This document shows, piece by piece, positions 34,202 to 43,596 of a stretch of DNA of 64,000 nt. The notes beneath the pieces were generated by a model. That model had not been told where the DNA came from, did not search any database, and saw only the letters and a list, made by a program, of their open reading frames with translations. Source of the DNA: Qipengyuania aquimaris (GTDB lineage: Bacteria; Pseudomonadota; Alphaproteobacteria; Sphingomonadales; Sphingomonadaceae); the NCBI RefSeq assembly GCF_009827445.1, contig NZ_WTYI01000001.1, positions 310,001 through 374,000 of the forward strand. Direction: 5' to 3'. Position numbers and translations under genes: made by a program. Each line of letters opens with the position of its first letter. Within the stretch, counting starts at the first letter, position 1.

Positions 34202-34314
34202 GGCTTCCTCTTTCGCCTGAAAGCACGCTTGTGGCAATTTTCAGTTGAAAAATCCATGAACCAAATGAGCCGGCGTTTCACCCGACCCTTGGAGCAGGGC
34301 AGTTCGTCGCCCAT

Positions 34315-34548
34315 ATGCGCGCCATGAAAGCGTTCCTGACATTCGCCAGCGAAGCGGAGATCGTCGCCTTGTGGGGCATTGCGTGCCTCTCCGCGGCGAT
34401 ATTCGCGCTTGTCATGGAGCGGCGTCGTAGCAAGCGGACCAGTATCGACAACGTCGGCTGGGTCCCCTGGACGGGCCTGTTCCTTACGTTCGCCGTATTG
34501 GGCGGAGCGCTTCTTGTCGTCTCAATCCCAGGTGTGATCCGGGGCTGA
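34315..34548 (+). CDS. Small two-helix membrane protein, unknown
   Basis: A 77-residue protein with two hydrophobic helices (EIVALWGIACLSAAIFALVM and TGLFLTFAVLGGALLVVSIP) separated by a basic loop (ERRRSKRTS). The second Met at 34324 is an alternative start. I do not recognise a family. It converges on the cpaF gene with an 8-base gap. Confidence 0.6.
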   Translation: MRAMKAFLTFASEAEIVALWGIACLSAAIFALVMERRRSKRTSIDNVGWVPWTGLFLTFAVLGGALLVVSIPGVIRG

Positions 34549-34556
34549 ATGCAGGA

Positions 34557-36089
34557 TTAGAGGCAGGCTTCGAGGTAGGCTTGGTCAAATCCGAACTGGC
34601 GAGCCTTCTCGAGCGTATAGGGTCGCAGGCCGCTGGAGCGGAATTCGCCCATGATCTTGCCGTCTTCGCTTTCGTCGAGATACTCGAACTTGAACAATTC
34701 CTGCGTCACGATCACGTCGCCTTCCATCCCGATCACCTCGGTGATGTTGGTGGTGCGGCGCGAACCGTCGCGAAGACGCTTCACCTGCACGATTAAGTCG
34801 ACCGATTCCGCGATCTGGCGGGAGATGGCTTCCTTCGGGATTTTGATGTCGCCCATCAGGATCATGTTTTCCATACGGCCGAGGCATTCGCGCGGGCTGT
34901 TGGCGTGAAGCGTACACATAGACCCGTCGTGGCCCGTGTTCATGGCGGCGAGAAGGTCGAAACATTCCGCGCCACGAATCTCGCCCAGGATGATGCGGTC
35001 AGGACGCATACGCAGGGCGTTCTTCACAAGGTCGCCGATGGTGATGGCGCCCTGGCCTTCAAGGTTCGGCGGACGCGTTTCCAGCGGCAGCCAGTGGGGC
35101 TGCTGCAGGCGAAGTTCGGCGGCGTCCTCGATGGTCAGAACGCGCTCGCCCGGGTCGATCATCTTCGACAGGGCGTTGAGCATGGTCGTCTTACCGGAAC
35201 CCGTACCGCCCGAGATGACAATGTTCATCCGGCAGGCACCGGCGATCTTGAGCGCGGTACACATTTTCTCGCTCATCGAGCCAAAGCCCTGAAGCATGTC
35301 CAGTGTGATCGGCTTCTCGGAGAACTTACGAATCGAGATCGCGGTGCCGCGCAAGCTGAGCGGCGGCACGATGACGTTCACACGGCTGCCGTCCTTCAGG
35401 CGGGCATCGGCCAGCGGGGTGGTCTGGTCGACGCGGCGGCCGACCTGGTTCACGATGCGCTGGGCGATCTGGAACAGGTGGCCCTCGTCGCGGAAACGGA
35501 TCGGCGCCAGCACCAGCTTACCCGATTTCTCGATGTAGGTCTGGTCCGGGCCGTTGACCATGATGTCGGACACGTCCGGATCGTTGAGCAATTCTTCGAG
35601 CGGACCGAACCCGAGCAGTTCGTCGACAAGCACCTTCTCCAGCGCAAACTGTTCACGGCGGTTGAGCGTGACCTTCAGTTCGGCCAGCACTTCCATGATG
35701 ATCGGGCGGAATTCTTCCGACAGCTCGTCCTTGCTGAGCGTAGCAGCCGCTTCGGGGTCGACGCGTTCGAGCAGGCGGGGAAGGACCTGTTCCTTGATCT
35801 TGTGGACGCTGGCTTCGAAACCGCCGACTTCGCTATCGCCGGAGTGGGTAGCATTCATGCGTTCCGACAGGCGCGCCATGGCATCGCTGTTGCGATCATT
35901 GCCTGCGCCTTCGGCGGCAGGTGCGCCTTCTTCGGGAAGGGGCGGAAACTGTTCGCCGCCTTCGTCGGCATCGTCGCCAGCGGCTTTGGAACCGCCAGCG
36001 CCACCGCGCATCGGTTTCGCCACGCCAAACTGCGGACGAGCGCCGGAACCCATTCCTCCAGCACCGTTCTTGCGTCCGAATGCACTCAT
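34557..36089 (-). CDS. cpaF: CpaF-type secretion ATPase
   Basis: A 510-residue type II/IV secretion ATPase of the tad pilus type. After a low-complexity Gly/Pro/Glu-rich N-terminus (first 90 residues) come the CpaF N-domain (LGFGPLEELLNDPDVSDIMV), Walker A SGGTGSGKTTML, the ASP box TIEDAAELRL, Walker B RIILGEIRGAE and the His box MCTLHANSPRECL. It should power assembly of Flp/Tad pili, but no other tad gene is in the window. The start is taken at MSAFGRKN (36089), preceded by a G-run; an in-frame ATG nine codons upstream is possible. Confidence 0.92.
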   Translation of the reverse strand: MSAFGRKNGAGGMGSGARPQFGVAKPMRGGAGGSKAAGDDADEGGEQFPPLPEEGAPAAEGAGNDRNSDAMARLSERMNATHSGDSEVGGFEASVHKIKEQVLPRLLERVDPEAAATLSKDELSEEFRPIIMEVLAELKVTLNRREQFALEKVLVDELLGFGPLEELLNDPDVSDIMVNGPDQTYIEKSGKLVLAPIRFRDEGHLFQIAQRIVNQVGRRVDQTTPLADARLKDGSRVNVIVPPLSLRGTAISIRKFSEKPITLDMLQGFGSMSEKMCTALKIAGACRMNIVISGGTGSGKTTMLNALSKMIDPGERVLTIEDAAELRLQQPHWLPLETRPPNLEGQGAITIGDLVKNALRMRPDRIILGEIRGAECFDLLAAMNTGHDGSMCTLHANSPRECLGRMENMILMGDIKIPKEAISRQIAESVDLIVQVKRLRDGSRRTTNITEVIGMEGDVIVTQELFKFEYLDESEDGKIMGEFRSSGLRPYTLEKARQFGFDQAYLEACL

Positions 36090-36279
36090 GCCAAACCCCC
36101 GAGGCTCACTATCCATATGACGCGCTACTTTTGCCGAAAGGATGGCAAATCACGCCTTTGCGGTTGTGGTGAATAATTCGGAAACCTTGATTTTTTCCTA
36201 ACTTCAAGAGCTGGGAAATCGGCGGAAAGATGTAGCCCAAGGCTTGCTCAAACTCGCGGCTTGTCGATAGGCCGAGAGT

Positions 36280-38004
36280 ATGAACGAAGCAGCGAACCGC
36301 GCGGGTCATTGGCGAAGCAAGCCACATGGCGCGCTTTTCTCGGCCTCGCTGCTCTTGTGCTTCTTCACACTGCTTCTCAGTGTTATCGATACCGACGCTC
36401 TGCCCCGCTATTACTTTGTCAATCAGGACCGATGGGCTGCCGCCTATTTTGCTGTCATATTGGGGTTGCTGGCTTTCTACCGTGAGACGGCGAGACCCCG
36501 CGTATCCCCACCCCGGTTTCGTGAAATTTGTTTGGCGGCGTTTGTCGTCGTGGTGACCGGTTATGTCGGTCACTATTTATTGCTCTTCGGCTACCCTGTG
36601 ACACGGGATGAACTCATGGCCGAGTTCGATGCGGAGATTTTTGCATCTGGCGAATTGGCGGCCAATGTGGCGCCGCAGTGGCGCGACTATGTTGTAGCCA
36701 TGGCGCCGCACTTCCGGCTCCCAATCCACGAAAATGCTGCATGGGCGTCCGCCTACCTGCCCATGAATGCAATGATTAGGGCAGGTTTCGGTAGTGTTTT
36801 CGATCCAAGTCTCCTGAATCCGCTATTAGCTGGAATTGGGCTGATCGCGCTTTGTGATGCCGCAAAGCGACTGTTCCCGGAATCTGCAACGCCTCAATGG
36901 GTGGTTCTTGGTGGCTATCTGCTTTCTGCCCAGATTCTTATAACTGGAATGACTAGCTATGCGATGACCGGACATCTTGCGACAAGTTCAGTTTGGCTGA
37001 GCTTGTTTCTTAGAGACACGCGATGGTCGCACGCTGGAGCAATGGCGATCGGCGTTTTGGCAATCGGGTTACATCAAATTGCCTTCCATCCCCTGTTCGC
37101 AGGGCCAATTCTTCTGACGCTACTCCTGCATCGGCGATGGTACCTGTTTGCTGTTTATGCCCTCACATATGGAGCGGCTATCCTCGGATTCACCTCATAT
37201 CACTCGTGGGTTGCTGGCGGATACGATTTCCAAGGCTCCAACTCTTTAAGTGAAGGCGGGTCCGCTTTCTTTGATTTCCTACGCAATCAGGTTTTGCCCC
37301 TGTTGCGGATTCCATCCATTTCGTCATTTCTATTTATGGAGTGGAATCTCCTGCGTTTCTTCGCGTTTATGCCGGCCTTTGTTCTGCCGCTTCTATTGCT
37401 GAGTGGTCGCGCTCTGAAGTCTAACCGCGGGATTTCGGTGCCTCTGATGGCTGGTCTGCTTATTACGTTGGCCGTGCTGTTCCTCGTAATTCCCTATCAG
37501 GGGCACGGCTGGGGCTTTCGGTATCTGCATGGTCTCCTGCCGAGTGTCCTGCTCTTGTGTGCCTACGGGTATGCCTCGCTCCAACAGGAAAACGGTGGCG
37601 GAAGGGCATTGCCGATCAAGAGCATGGCCCTGGCAACACTGCCCGCCATCGCATTTCTGACGGTGTCATCCCAAAAGTTCGTCGCGCCTTATGCTGAGGC
37701 TACTGAAATCATCAATCAACAGGATGGAGACTTTGTCCTGGTTGATACAACGAGCGGGGATTTTGCAGTCGATTTGGTCAGAAATGACCCTTATTTGCGG
37801 AATCGACCACTGATCTTTGATCCGAGATTTCTCACCCAAGACAATATCGCGGAATTATGCGGGCGGGGGACCATTTCCCTGGTCAGGAAAACTGACCTAG
37901 CGCTGCCCGAAATTGGCTCAAGCAGCGGCGAGACCATTGATATTGCCGCTCTTGAGGAATGGCTGTCGTCTCAAGAATGCTACCGCACCCCGGTCGCGAA
38001 ATGA
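36280..38004 (+). CDS. Polytopic membrane protein, GT-C-type glycosyltransferase-like
   Basis: A 574-residue protein with about 10 to 12 hydrophobic helices and a soluble C-terminal tail of about 100 residues. A large first periplasmic loop contains TRDELMAEFDAEI, resembling the acidic D/E motif of GT-C enzymes that use polyprenol-phosphate sugars. No family is recognised with certainty. The gene looks lower in GC than its neighbours and is the first of the glycan island. With GtrA and the polyprenol-phosphate glycosyltransferase at the other end, it would suit the acceptor-transferase role of a gtr system. Confidence 0.7.
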   Translation: MNEAANRAGHWRSKPHGALFSASLLLCFFTLLLSVIDTDALPRYYFVNQDRWAAAYFAVILGLLAFYRETARPRVSPPRFREICLAAFVVVVTGYVGHYLLLFGYPVTRDELMAEFDAEIFASGELAANVAPQWRDYVVAMAPHFRLPIHENAAWASAYLPMNAMIRAGFGSVFDPSLLNPLLAGIGLIALCDAAKRLFPESATPQWVVLGGYLLSAQILITGMTSYAMTGHLATSSVWLSLFLRDTRWSHAGAMAIGVLAIGLHQIAFHPLFAGPILLTLLLHRRWYLFAVYALTYGAAILGFTSYHSWVAGGYDFQGSNSLSEGGSAFFDFLRNQVLPLLRIPSISSFLFMEWNLLRFFAFMPAFVLPLLLLSGRALKSNRGISVPLMAGLLITLAVLFLVIPYQGHGWGFRYLHGLLPSVLLLCAYGYASLQQENGGGRALPIKSMALATLPAIAFLTVSSQKFVAPYAEATEIINQQDGDFVLVDTTSGDFAVDLVRNDPYLRNRPLIFDPRFLTQDNIAELCGRGTISLVRKTDLALPEIGSSSGETIDIAALEEWLSSQECYRTPVAK

Positions 38005-38021
38005 TATGTGCCCCGGTTAGC

Positions 38022-38930
38022 CTATGGCGATGCCGGACTGATTAGACCCTCTTTTTCCAAGGTGCGCGCGATTGCGGCCTGCCGAGAAAACTGCGGGGTG
38101 AAGCAAACCTCTTCTCGAAGGCGCTTAGTTGCTGCAAACAGAGACTGAGGCTCTCCATCTGGTAAATCCCTCTTCCCGAATTCGAGCGATACAGGCACTC
38201 CAGTCTGATCAGCGACCTCTTCCACGAATTGTCTTACGGGAACTGGAGTTCCAGTTCCAATGTTCACGGGGCCCACAACGCTGGAGTTTGCCAAGGCCCA
38301 AAGGGCGGAAGCTACGTCCTCTACGAACATGAAGTCGCGCTGTTGCGTACCCGACGAGAAGATTGCCGGCTTACCTTCACGGATTGCCGATATCAGGGTT
38401 CCCAAGAGGCGTTCAGGTCGATCGCCGGGACCATAGGGAAAGAATATTCTGCCCCACGCGAGCTCGAAGCCGAGGATTGGCGATGCTGCGCGTAGGATCT
38501 CGAAGAGGGATGCCTTGGACTGGCCATACAAACTTGCTGGCTTCACTTCAGTAGCGCACTCATCGAGACACTGATCATCCCACGCGTATTCTGCACAGCT
38601 TCCCGAAACCACCACTCTTTTGCCACCTGCTTTCACAAAGGCCCTGACGAGCTCTAGCGAGCTCGAAACCCAATCGAGATTTTCTGGCGCCGACCAGAAT
38701 TTTCCTGGCTCGGCATACCAGGCGAGATGAATTAGCAAATCGGGTCGGATATCAGCCAGCGCGGCACGCATGGTTTCGTGATCATGAAGATCACATTCGT
38801 GGAATCGAGGGTTTGGCAGGTCAATATTAGCCCTGCCGATCGCGAAAACCTCGTTTTCGGATCGAGACGCTATCTTGGTGACGTGTCTGCCGATGAAGCC
38901 GTTTGAGCCTGTGATGGCGATGCGCATCAC
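38022..38930 (-). CDS. NAD-dependent epimerase/dehydratase (sugar-nucleotide SDR)
   Basis: A 302-residue extended SDR: TGSNGFIG at about 8-15, the active-site region SGSCAEY and YGQSK, and PYGPGDRPERLLG. It is the last gene of the coupled CDP-sugar operon, overlapping the C-methyltransferase gene by four bases. A C4 ketoreductase finishing a CDP-4-keto-6-deoxy sugar is the most economical role; a 4-epimerase is also possible. Confidence 0.85.
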   Translation of the reverse strand: MMRIAITGSNGFIGRHVTKIASRSENEVFAIGRANIDLPNPRFHECDLHDHETMRAALADIRPDLLIHLAWYAEPGKFWSAPENLDWVSSSLELVRAFVKAGGKRVVVSGSCAEYAWDDQCLDECATEVKPASLYGQSKASLFEILRAASPILGFELAWGRIFFPYGPGDRPERLLGTLISAIREGKPAIFSSGTQQRDFMFVEDVASALWALANSSVVGPVNIGTGTPVPVRQFVEEVADQTGVPVSLEFGKRDLPDGEPQSLFAATKRLREEVCFTPQFSRQAAIARTLEKEGLISPASP

Positions 38931-40153
38931 AAGACCCGCATTTCAGGTACCGCCACAATGAATTGCACATCCCAATGGCAAAACTCTCTCAACTGCTCGA
39001 CCACTTCGTCTTGCAGATTCCAAGGAAGGATCAGGATGAAGTCGGGCCGGTCAATTTTCAGTTGCGATTTCTCCAGGATCGGAATGCGGCTGCCTGGCAT
39101 ATATTTTCCGATCTTGGAGTGACTTAGGTCGACTACGTATCGCACTTGATCGGGCCGTACACCGGAAAAATTCAGCAACGTATTGCCCTTGGCTGCCGCG
39201 CCGTAACCCACGACTTTCTTTCCGTTGGCCCTGGCTTCAATCAGGAAGCTCAGAAGGTCGTCTCTTATCTGCTCGGCCTGCCCTTGCAGCTTCGTGTAAA
39301 AGCGCTCCTCATGAACGCCCGCGTCTCTCTCCAATGAGCGGATGGTCTCTACATTGTTGGTTTCTTCACGCTCGGTCTCTCCCGCCTGACAAGCATAGAT
39401 GCGCAAGCTTCCTCCGTGGGTCGGTAGCTGATCGGCATCAAAAATTTTCAATCCATTGGCGGCGAAAATTCGTTCCACAGCCAGCAAGGAGAGATACGAG
39501 AAATGTTCATGGTAGATGGTATCGAACTGCCGCCCCTGGATCAGTTGGAGCAGGTGCGGAAATTCGAAACAGGCGACGCCGCCCGGTTTCAGCAATATTG
39601 AGAAACCCGCGACGAAGTCGTTGATATCGGGCACATGGGCCAAGACGTTATTGGCCACCATCAAGTCTGCCGAACGACCTTCGTCCGCCAGAGCCTTGGC
39701 GCAATCCACGCCGAAGAATCTTTCGAGCGTCTCAATTCCTTTTGCGCGCGCGGCGCTGGCCGTGCTGCTGGTTGGCTCGATACCGAGATTTGGGATCCCG
39801 GCCTGCTTGAAGAATTGGAGCAGGTAGCCGTCGTTCGACGCGACTTCGACCACATGCGAGTTTGCATCCAGTCCCAATCGCTCGATCATCATTCCGGCCA
39901 ATTTCTCGCTATGCTTCAGCCAGCCGGACGAGAACGAACTGAAATATGCGTAGTCGGGAGTGAAAAGCGCATCGTGAGCTGCGAAATCTTCTGTCTGTAC
40001 GAGCTTGCACGCATCGCAAACCAGCACCCTCAGTGGAAACCAAGCCTCTGGCTTATGTAATGCGTCTTCATCGAGATATGCGTTCGACGGCGGGGCGCTA
40101 CCGAGATCGATAAGCGAGGTAGTGAGAGGCGCGTCGCAATGCCGACATTTCAT
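38927..40153 (-). CDS. Sugar C-methyltransferase (NovU/TylCIII/TcaB9 type)
   Basis: This 408-residue protein has an N-terminal zinc-site domain (CRHCDAPL and CDACKLVQ), a central SAM domain (VVEVASNDGYLLQFF) with the active-site IYHEHFSYLS, and a C-terminal domain containing GYGAAAKGNTLLNF. This three-domain layout is specific to enzymes that put a methyl group on C3 of 4-keto-deoxy nucleotide sugars. It starts on the stop of the 3,5-epimerase gene. Confidence 0.9.
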   Translation of the reverse strand: MKCRHCDAPLTTSLIDLGSAPPSNAYLDEDALHKPEAWFPLRVLVCDACKLVQTEDFAAHDALFTPDYAYFSSFSSGWLKHSEKLAGMMIERLGLDANSHVVEVASNDGYLLQFFKQAGIPNLGIEPTSSTASAARAKGIETLERFFGVDCAKALADEGRSADLMVANNVLAHVPDINDFVAGFSILLKPGGVACFEFPHLLQLIQGRQFDTIYHEHFSYLSLLAVERIFAANGLKIFDADQLPTHGGSLRIYACQAGETEREETNNVETIRSLERDAGVHEERFYTKLQGQAEQIRDDLLSFLIEARANGKKVVGYGAAAKGNTLLNFSGVRPDQVRYVVDLSHSKIGKYMPGSRIPILEKSQLKIDRPDFILILPWNLQDEVVEQLREFCHWDVQFIVAVPEMRVL

Positions 40154-40710
40154 CAGTCTATACCTTCGAAGTCGTCTTCAATTGGCTTGTGTGTCAAATC
40201 CCGCTCCGACATTTGACTGATCGGGATTGGCCAATCGATGCCCAATCGCGGATCAGTCGCCAGAAGGCCGCCTTCGTGGGTGGGCGCATAGTCACGATCA
40301 TGAAGATACAGCAGCTCAACATCATCGGTAAGCGCTTGAAATCCGTGGGCAAAACCACGGGGGATCAACAAACTCTTCCGATTGTCGGCGCTGAGGTGAG
40401 TGCCGAAGGCAGAAAGAAACGTGGGAGAGCCGCGACGAAGGTCGACAGCAACGTCGTAAACCTCGCCCGCCAGACAGGTCACGAGCTTGGTTTCATCATG
40501 CGGCGGCAACTGGAAATGCAAGCCTCTCACAGCGCCGCGCTGAGCGGTGCAGCTGTGATTTACCTGTCGCACTGGGCCGTCCCATCCCCACTCTTCAAAA
40601 ACGGACGGTTCGAATACCCGACAGAAACTGCCCCGTGAATCCTTGATGGGAGCCCGCTCAATGACCCACAGGCCCTCGACGTCGGTTGGCGATGCTGAGA
40701 TGCCAGTCAC
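40153..40710 (-). CDS. dTDP-4-dehydrorhamnose 3,5-epimerase family protein
   Basis: A 185-residue RmlC-like cupin: RGSFCRVF, the catalytic His in VRGLHFQLPP, KLVTCLAGEVYDVAVDLR and IPRGFAHGFQAL. In this operon the likely substrate is CDP-4-keto-6-deoxyglucose or its C-methyl derivative, acting at C3 and/or C5. It overlaps the dehydratase gene by four bases. Confidence 0.88.
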   Translation of the reverse strand: MTGISASPTDVEGLWVIERAPIKDSRGSFCRVFEPSVFEEWGWDGPVRQVNHSCTAQRGAVRGLHFQLPPHDETKLVTCLAGEVYDVAVDLRRGSPTFLSAFGTHLSADNRKSLLIPRGFAHGFQALTDDVELLYLHDRDYAPTHEGGLLATDPRLGIDWPIPISQMSERDLTHKPIEDDFEGID

Positions 40711-41759
40711 GAGACTTCGTAGTCGCTAATTTGCCTTATGCAGCACTTCTGCATGTCGGCTTGGTCTCGATATTCTGCATACCATTCTAGGGTGCAATCA
40801 AGGGCTTGTTCGACGGACCAACGTGGATGCCAACCCAGTTCGTCGATTGCCAAGGAACTATCGATTTCCAGTAATTGAGCTTCGTGAGGACCGGACTCAG
40901 TCCCCGCCCGCCAGGAAAAATCGTTATGACGAGACGCGATATAATCTGCGACCCAGGAGACTGTTCGTTCATCGCCAAGGGCCGGTCCGAAATTCCAGGC
41001 TCTGGAGTAACTAGTAGGCTCTCGTACCATCGCCTCGACCAATGATACATAGCCACCCAGCGGTTCCAGGACATGCTGCCACGGCCGGGTCGATGACGGC
41101 GACCGAATGATGAGCGGTTCAGAGCAATCCAATGCGCGCATGGCATCGGGGATGAGCCGGTCGACAGCCCAATCGCCGCCCCCAATTACATTGCCCGCTC
41201 GGGCCGATGCAAATTCGATGCCGCTTTGCGAGAAGAAGCTGTTTCGCCAGCTAGTAGTGACCAATTCCGCGCAAGCCTTGCTGGCAGAATAGGGGTCCTT
41301 ACCACCCAGAGCGTCCTTTTCACTAAAGCGCCGGCCGGTCTCGTCGTTGGCATAAACCTTGTCGGTGGTCACATTGAGTACGGCCTGAAGTTCTGGTGCC
41401 GTCCTCAGGCAGTCGAGGAGATTGACCAAGCCAACCACGTTCGTTGCAAATGTACCAACCGGGTCATCGTAGGATGTCCTGACCAGAGGTTGGGCCGCAA
41501 GATGAAAGACGATCTGGGGCGAGGCTTTTTCAACTGCCTTTGACAGCGAGCTTAGGTCCCGAATGTCGCAGATCAGATGATTTTCTAGGACACTTGCCAC
41601 CTGAGCCACTTCGAAGAGCGAAGGTGAGGTGGGCGGATCCAGCGCGATACCGCTCACTCGTGCTCCGGCATTGGCGAGCATCAGGGACAGCCAACTCCCT
41701 TTGAAGCCGGTATGACCAGTCACGAGGACGCGGCGATCCTGCCAAAACCGGTGGTCCAT
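40707..41759 (-). CDS. rfbG: CDP-glucose 4,6-dehydratase
   Basis: A 350-residue extended SDR forming CDP-4-keto-6-deoxyglucose. VTGHTGFKGSWL at about 13-24 is the signature of this enzyme; HLAAQPLVRTSY, TTDKVYAND and YSASKACAE follow. The start at 41759 overlaps the stop of the cytidylyltransferase gene by one base (TGATG); an ATG five codons upstream lies inside that gene. Confidence 0.93.
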   Translation of the reverse strand: MDHRFWQDRRVLVTGHTGFKGSWLSLMLANAGARVSGIALDPPTSPSLFEVAQVASVLENHLICDIRDLSSLSKAVEKASPQIVFHLAAQPLVRTSYDDPVGTFATNVVGLVNLLDCLRTAPELQAVLNVTTDKVYANDETGRRFSEKDALGGKDPYSASKACAELVTTSWRNSFFSQSGIEFASARAGNVIGGGDWAVDRLIPDAMRALDCSEPLIIRSPSSTRPWQHVLEPLGGYVSLVEAMVREPTSYSRAWNFGPALGDERTVSWVADYIASRHNDFSWRAGTESGPHEAQLLEIDSSLAIDELGWHPRWSVEQALDCTLEWYAEYRDQADMQKCCIRQISDYEVS

Positions 41760-42526
41760 CAAGCGGGCTTCCACGGTGCGGAACCACTATCCCACATGCG
41801 TTGTAGCTGCATCTTGTCGCGCAAAGTATCCATCGGTTGCCAGAAACCGTGATGCTTCCACGTCATCAATTCTCCGTCGGAGGCCAAGCCAGTCAAAGGC
41901 TCTTCTTCCCAAACCGTGGAATCTCCGGAAATCCTGTCGATCACGGTCGGCTCCAGCACGAAGAATCCTCCGTTTATCCAGCCGCCGTCCCCTTGGGGTT
42001 TTTCCTCGAAGTTTCGAACTGCGTCGCCTTCCAGCACCAGAGCTCCGTACCGTCCCGGCGGTTGAACGGCCGTGATGGTAGCCTGTCTGCCATGGGAAGT
42101 GTGGAAATCCACGGCTGCGCGGATATCGACATCGGACACGCCGTCGCCGTAAGTCATGCAGAATGAACTGTTGTCGAGATAATCGCGAACTCGCTTGAGG
42201 CGCCCGCCGGTCATTGTGGCTTCGCCGGTGTCGACCAGAGTTACCTTCCAGGGCTCGGCGTTTCTTCGATGGATGGTACTGGTGTTGCGTGCAAGATCGA
42301 ACGTCACGTCGGATACGTGCATGAAGTAGTTCGCGAAATACTCCTTGATCATGTAGCCCTTGTAGCCACAGCACACGATGAAATCCGTAATGCCGTGCGC
42401 AGCGTAACTATGCATGATGTGCCAAAGGATCGGTCGCCCGCCAATCTCGACCATAGGCTTTGGGCGGACGACGGTTTCTTCGCTTAACCTGGTCCCCAAC
42501 CCGCCGGCAAGGATGACTGCTTTCAC
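41759..42526 (-). CDS. rfbF: Glucose-1-phosphate cytidylyltransferase
   Basis: A 255-residue nucleotidyltransferase making CDP-glucose. [19 protein letters not shown] is the nucleotide-binding N-terminus, [17 protein letters not shown] and the metal-binding [10 protein letters not shown] follow. It is the first gene of a five-gene minus-strand operon, 108 bases from the divergent GT2 gene. With RfbG it commits glucose-1-phosphate to CDP-deoxy sugars; rfbH, needed for 3,6-dideoxy sugars, is absent. Confidence 0.95.
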   Translation of the reverse strand: MKAVILAGGLGTRLSEETVVRPKPMVEIGGRPILWHIMHSYAAHGITDFIVCCGYKGYMIKEYFANYFMHVSDVTFDLARNTSTIHRRNAEPWKVTLVDTGEATMTGGRLKRVRDYLDNSSFCMTYGDGVSDVDIRAAVDFHTSHGRQATITAVQPPGRYGALVLEGDAVRNFEEKPQGDGGWINGGFFVLEPTVIDRISGDSTVWEEEPLTGLASDGELMTWKHHGFWQPMDTLRDKMQLQRMWDSGSAPWKPA

Positions 42527-42595
42527 TTTCTGATCCCTCGTTGCCGCACTTTCAGGTCCCTGCTAACCTCCACGCGTTGGATGGGGCAAGTGTGG

Positions 42596-42610
42596 TTAAC
42601 ATATTGTTGA
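42596..42610. promoter_or_regulatory. Near-match to a CtrA site
   Basis: TTAA-N7-TTGA at 42596-42610 differs by one base from the CtrA consensus TTAA-N7-TTAA and lies in the divergent promoter region of the glycan genes, 25 bases before the GT2 start. One such near-match is not strong evidence. Confidence 0.25.
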
Positions 42611-42634
42611 GTGGTGGGGGTTATTGCGCACAGC

Positions 42635-43594
42635 ATGCAAACTGCGGATAAACCTTGGTTGTCGGTGATACTCCCGGTCCATCACGGCGAAGAATGGGTC
42701 GGTGAAGCACTGTCGTCTATCGCTTCTCAAGCCGATCCCGGGATTGAAATCCTTGTTATCGACACGAGCTCCGACGACGCAACGCGCAATATTGTCGAGA
42801 GTTATGCCGACAGGCTGAATTTACGTTTCATCGACGCCGGAGAAGCAAACGGTTGTACCGCCAAAACAAACTTGGGTGTACGTCACGCCCAAGCACGGCA
42901 CGTCTCATGGCTTTGTCAGGACGACTTATGGCTCCAAGGCCGGACCGAGGCCGTGCGGTCATGGATCACCCAGGATCCAGATGCAGTACTTCACCTCGCG
43001 CCCAGTGCGATCGTTGATCGTTCCGGAAAAACGTTAGGCGTCTGGAATTGTCCGTTTGACGAGGACGGACTGGCGATCGCCAAGGATGGATTGCTGGAGA
43101 AACTTCTTGTCCAGAACTTCGTCGCGGTGGTCAGTCCTATTGTCAGGCGAGACGCATGGCTCGAAGTTGGCGGAATTGACCGGGACCTTTGGTATACCGG
43201 GGACTGGGACCTTTGGGTCAAGTTGGCTTGTCACGGAGGCGTTCGATACCATGAACAGGTGACGGGCGGCTTTCGCATTCACGATCAGTCCGCGACGAGC
43301 ATCGGTAGCGTGGACGATAAAGAATTCGAGAGTCAGCATTTGGCCGTGATCGACCGATACTTACATGAGCTACCCGCAGAAAGCGCAGCGCGGGTGAGGT
43401 CCATGGCGGAAGCTTCGATCCACGTTAATGTCGCACTCGCTTCTGCTGCGCACGGCGATATCAGCAAGCTGCCCAATGCAGTTTGGGCTGCGGTCAAATT
43501 GGGCCCGAGCAAGTTGGTCGACTACGTCCAATACTCGCGAATTCTCGAACGATCACTGCCGCGTGTCAGGGCAAAAATCAGTGGGAGCCTGTAA
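42635..43594 (+). CDS. Family 2 glycosyltransferase
   Basis: A 319-residue GT-A-fold protein: LSVILPVHHGEEW, IEILVIDTSSDDAT and the acidic motif WLCQDDLWLQG for nucleotide-sugar binding, then GDWDLWVKLA. The donor and acceptor are unknown. The ATG at 42635 is preferred to an upstream GTG because it sits directly before the first beta-strand. It is divergent from the CDP-sugar operon and followed two bases later by a methyltransferase gene. Confidence 0.87.
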   Translation: MQTADKPWLSVILPVHHGEEWVGEALSSIASQADPGIEILVIDTSSDDATRNIVESYADRLNLRFIDAGEANGCTAKTNLGVRHAQARHVSWLCQDDLWLQGRTEAVRSWITQDPDAVLHLAPSAIVDRSGKTLGVWNCPFDEDGLAIAKDGLLEKLLVQNFVAVVSPIVRRDAWLEVGGIDRDLWYTGDWDLWVKLACHGGVRYHEQVTGGFRIHDQSATSIGSVDDKEFESQHLAVIDRYLHELPAESAARVRSMAEASIHVNVALASAAHGDISKLPNAVWAAVKLGPSKLVDYVQYSRILERSLPRVRAKISGSL

Positions 43595-43596
43595 CA

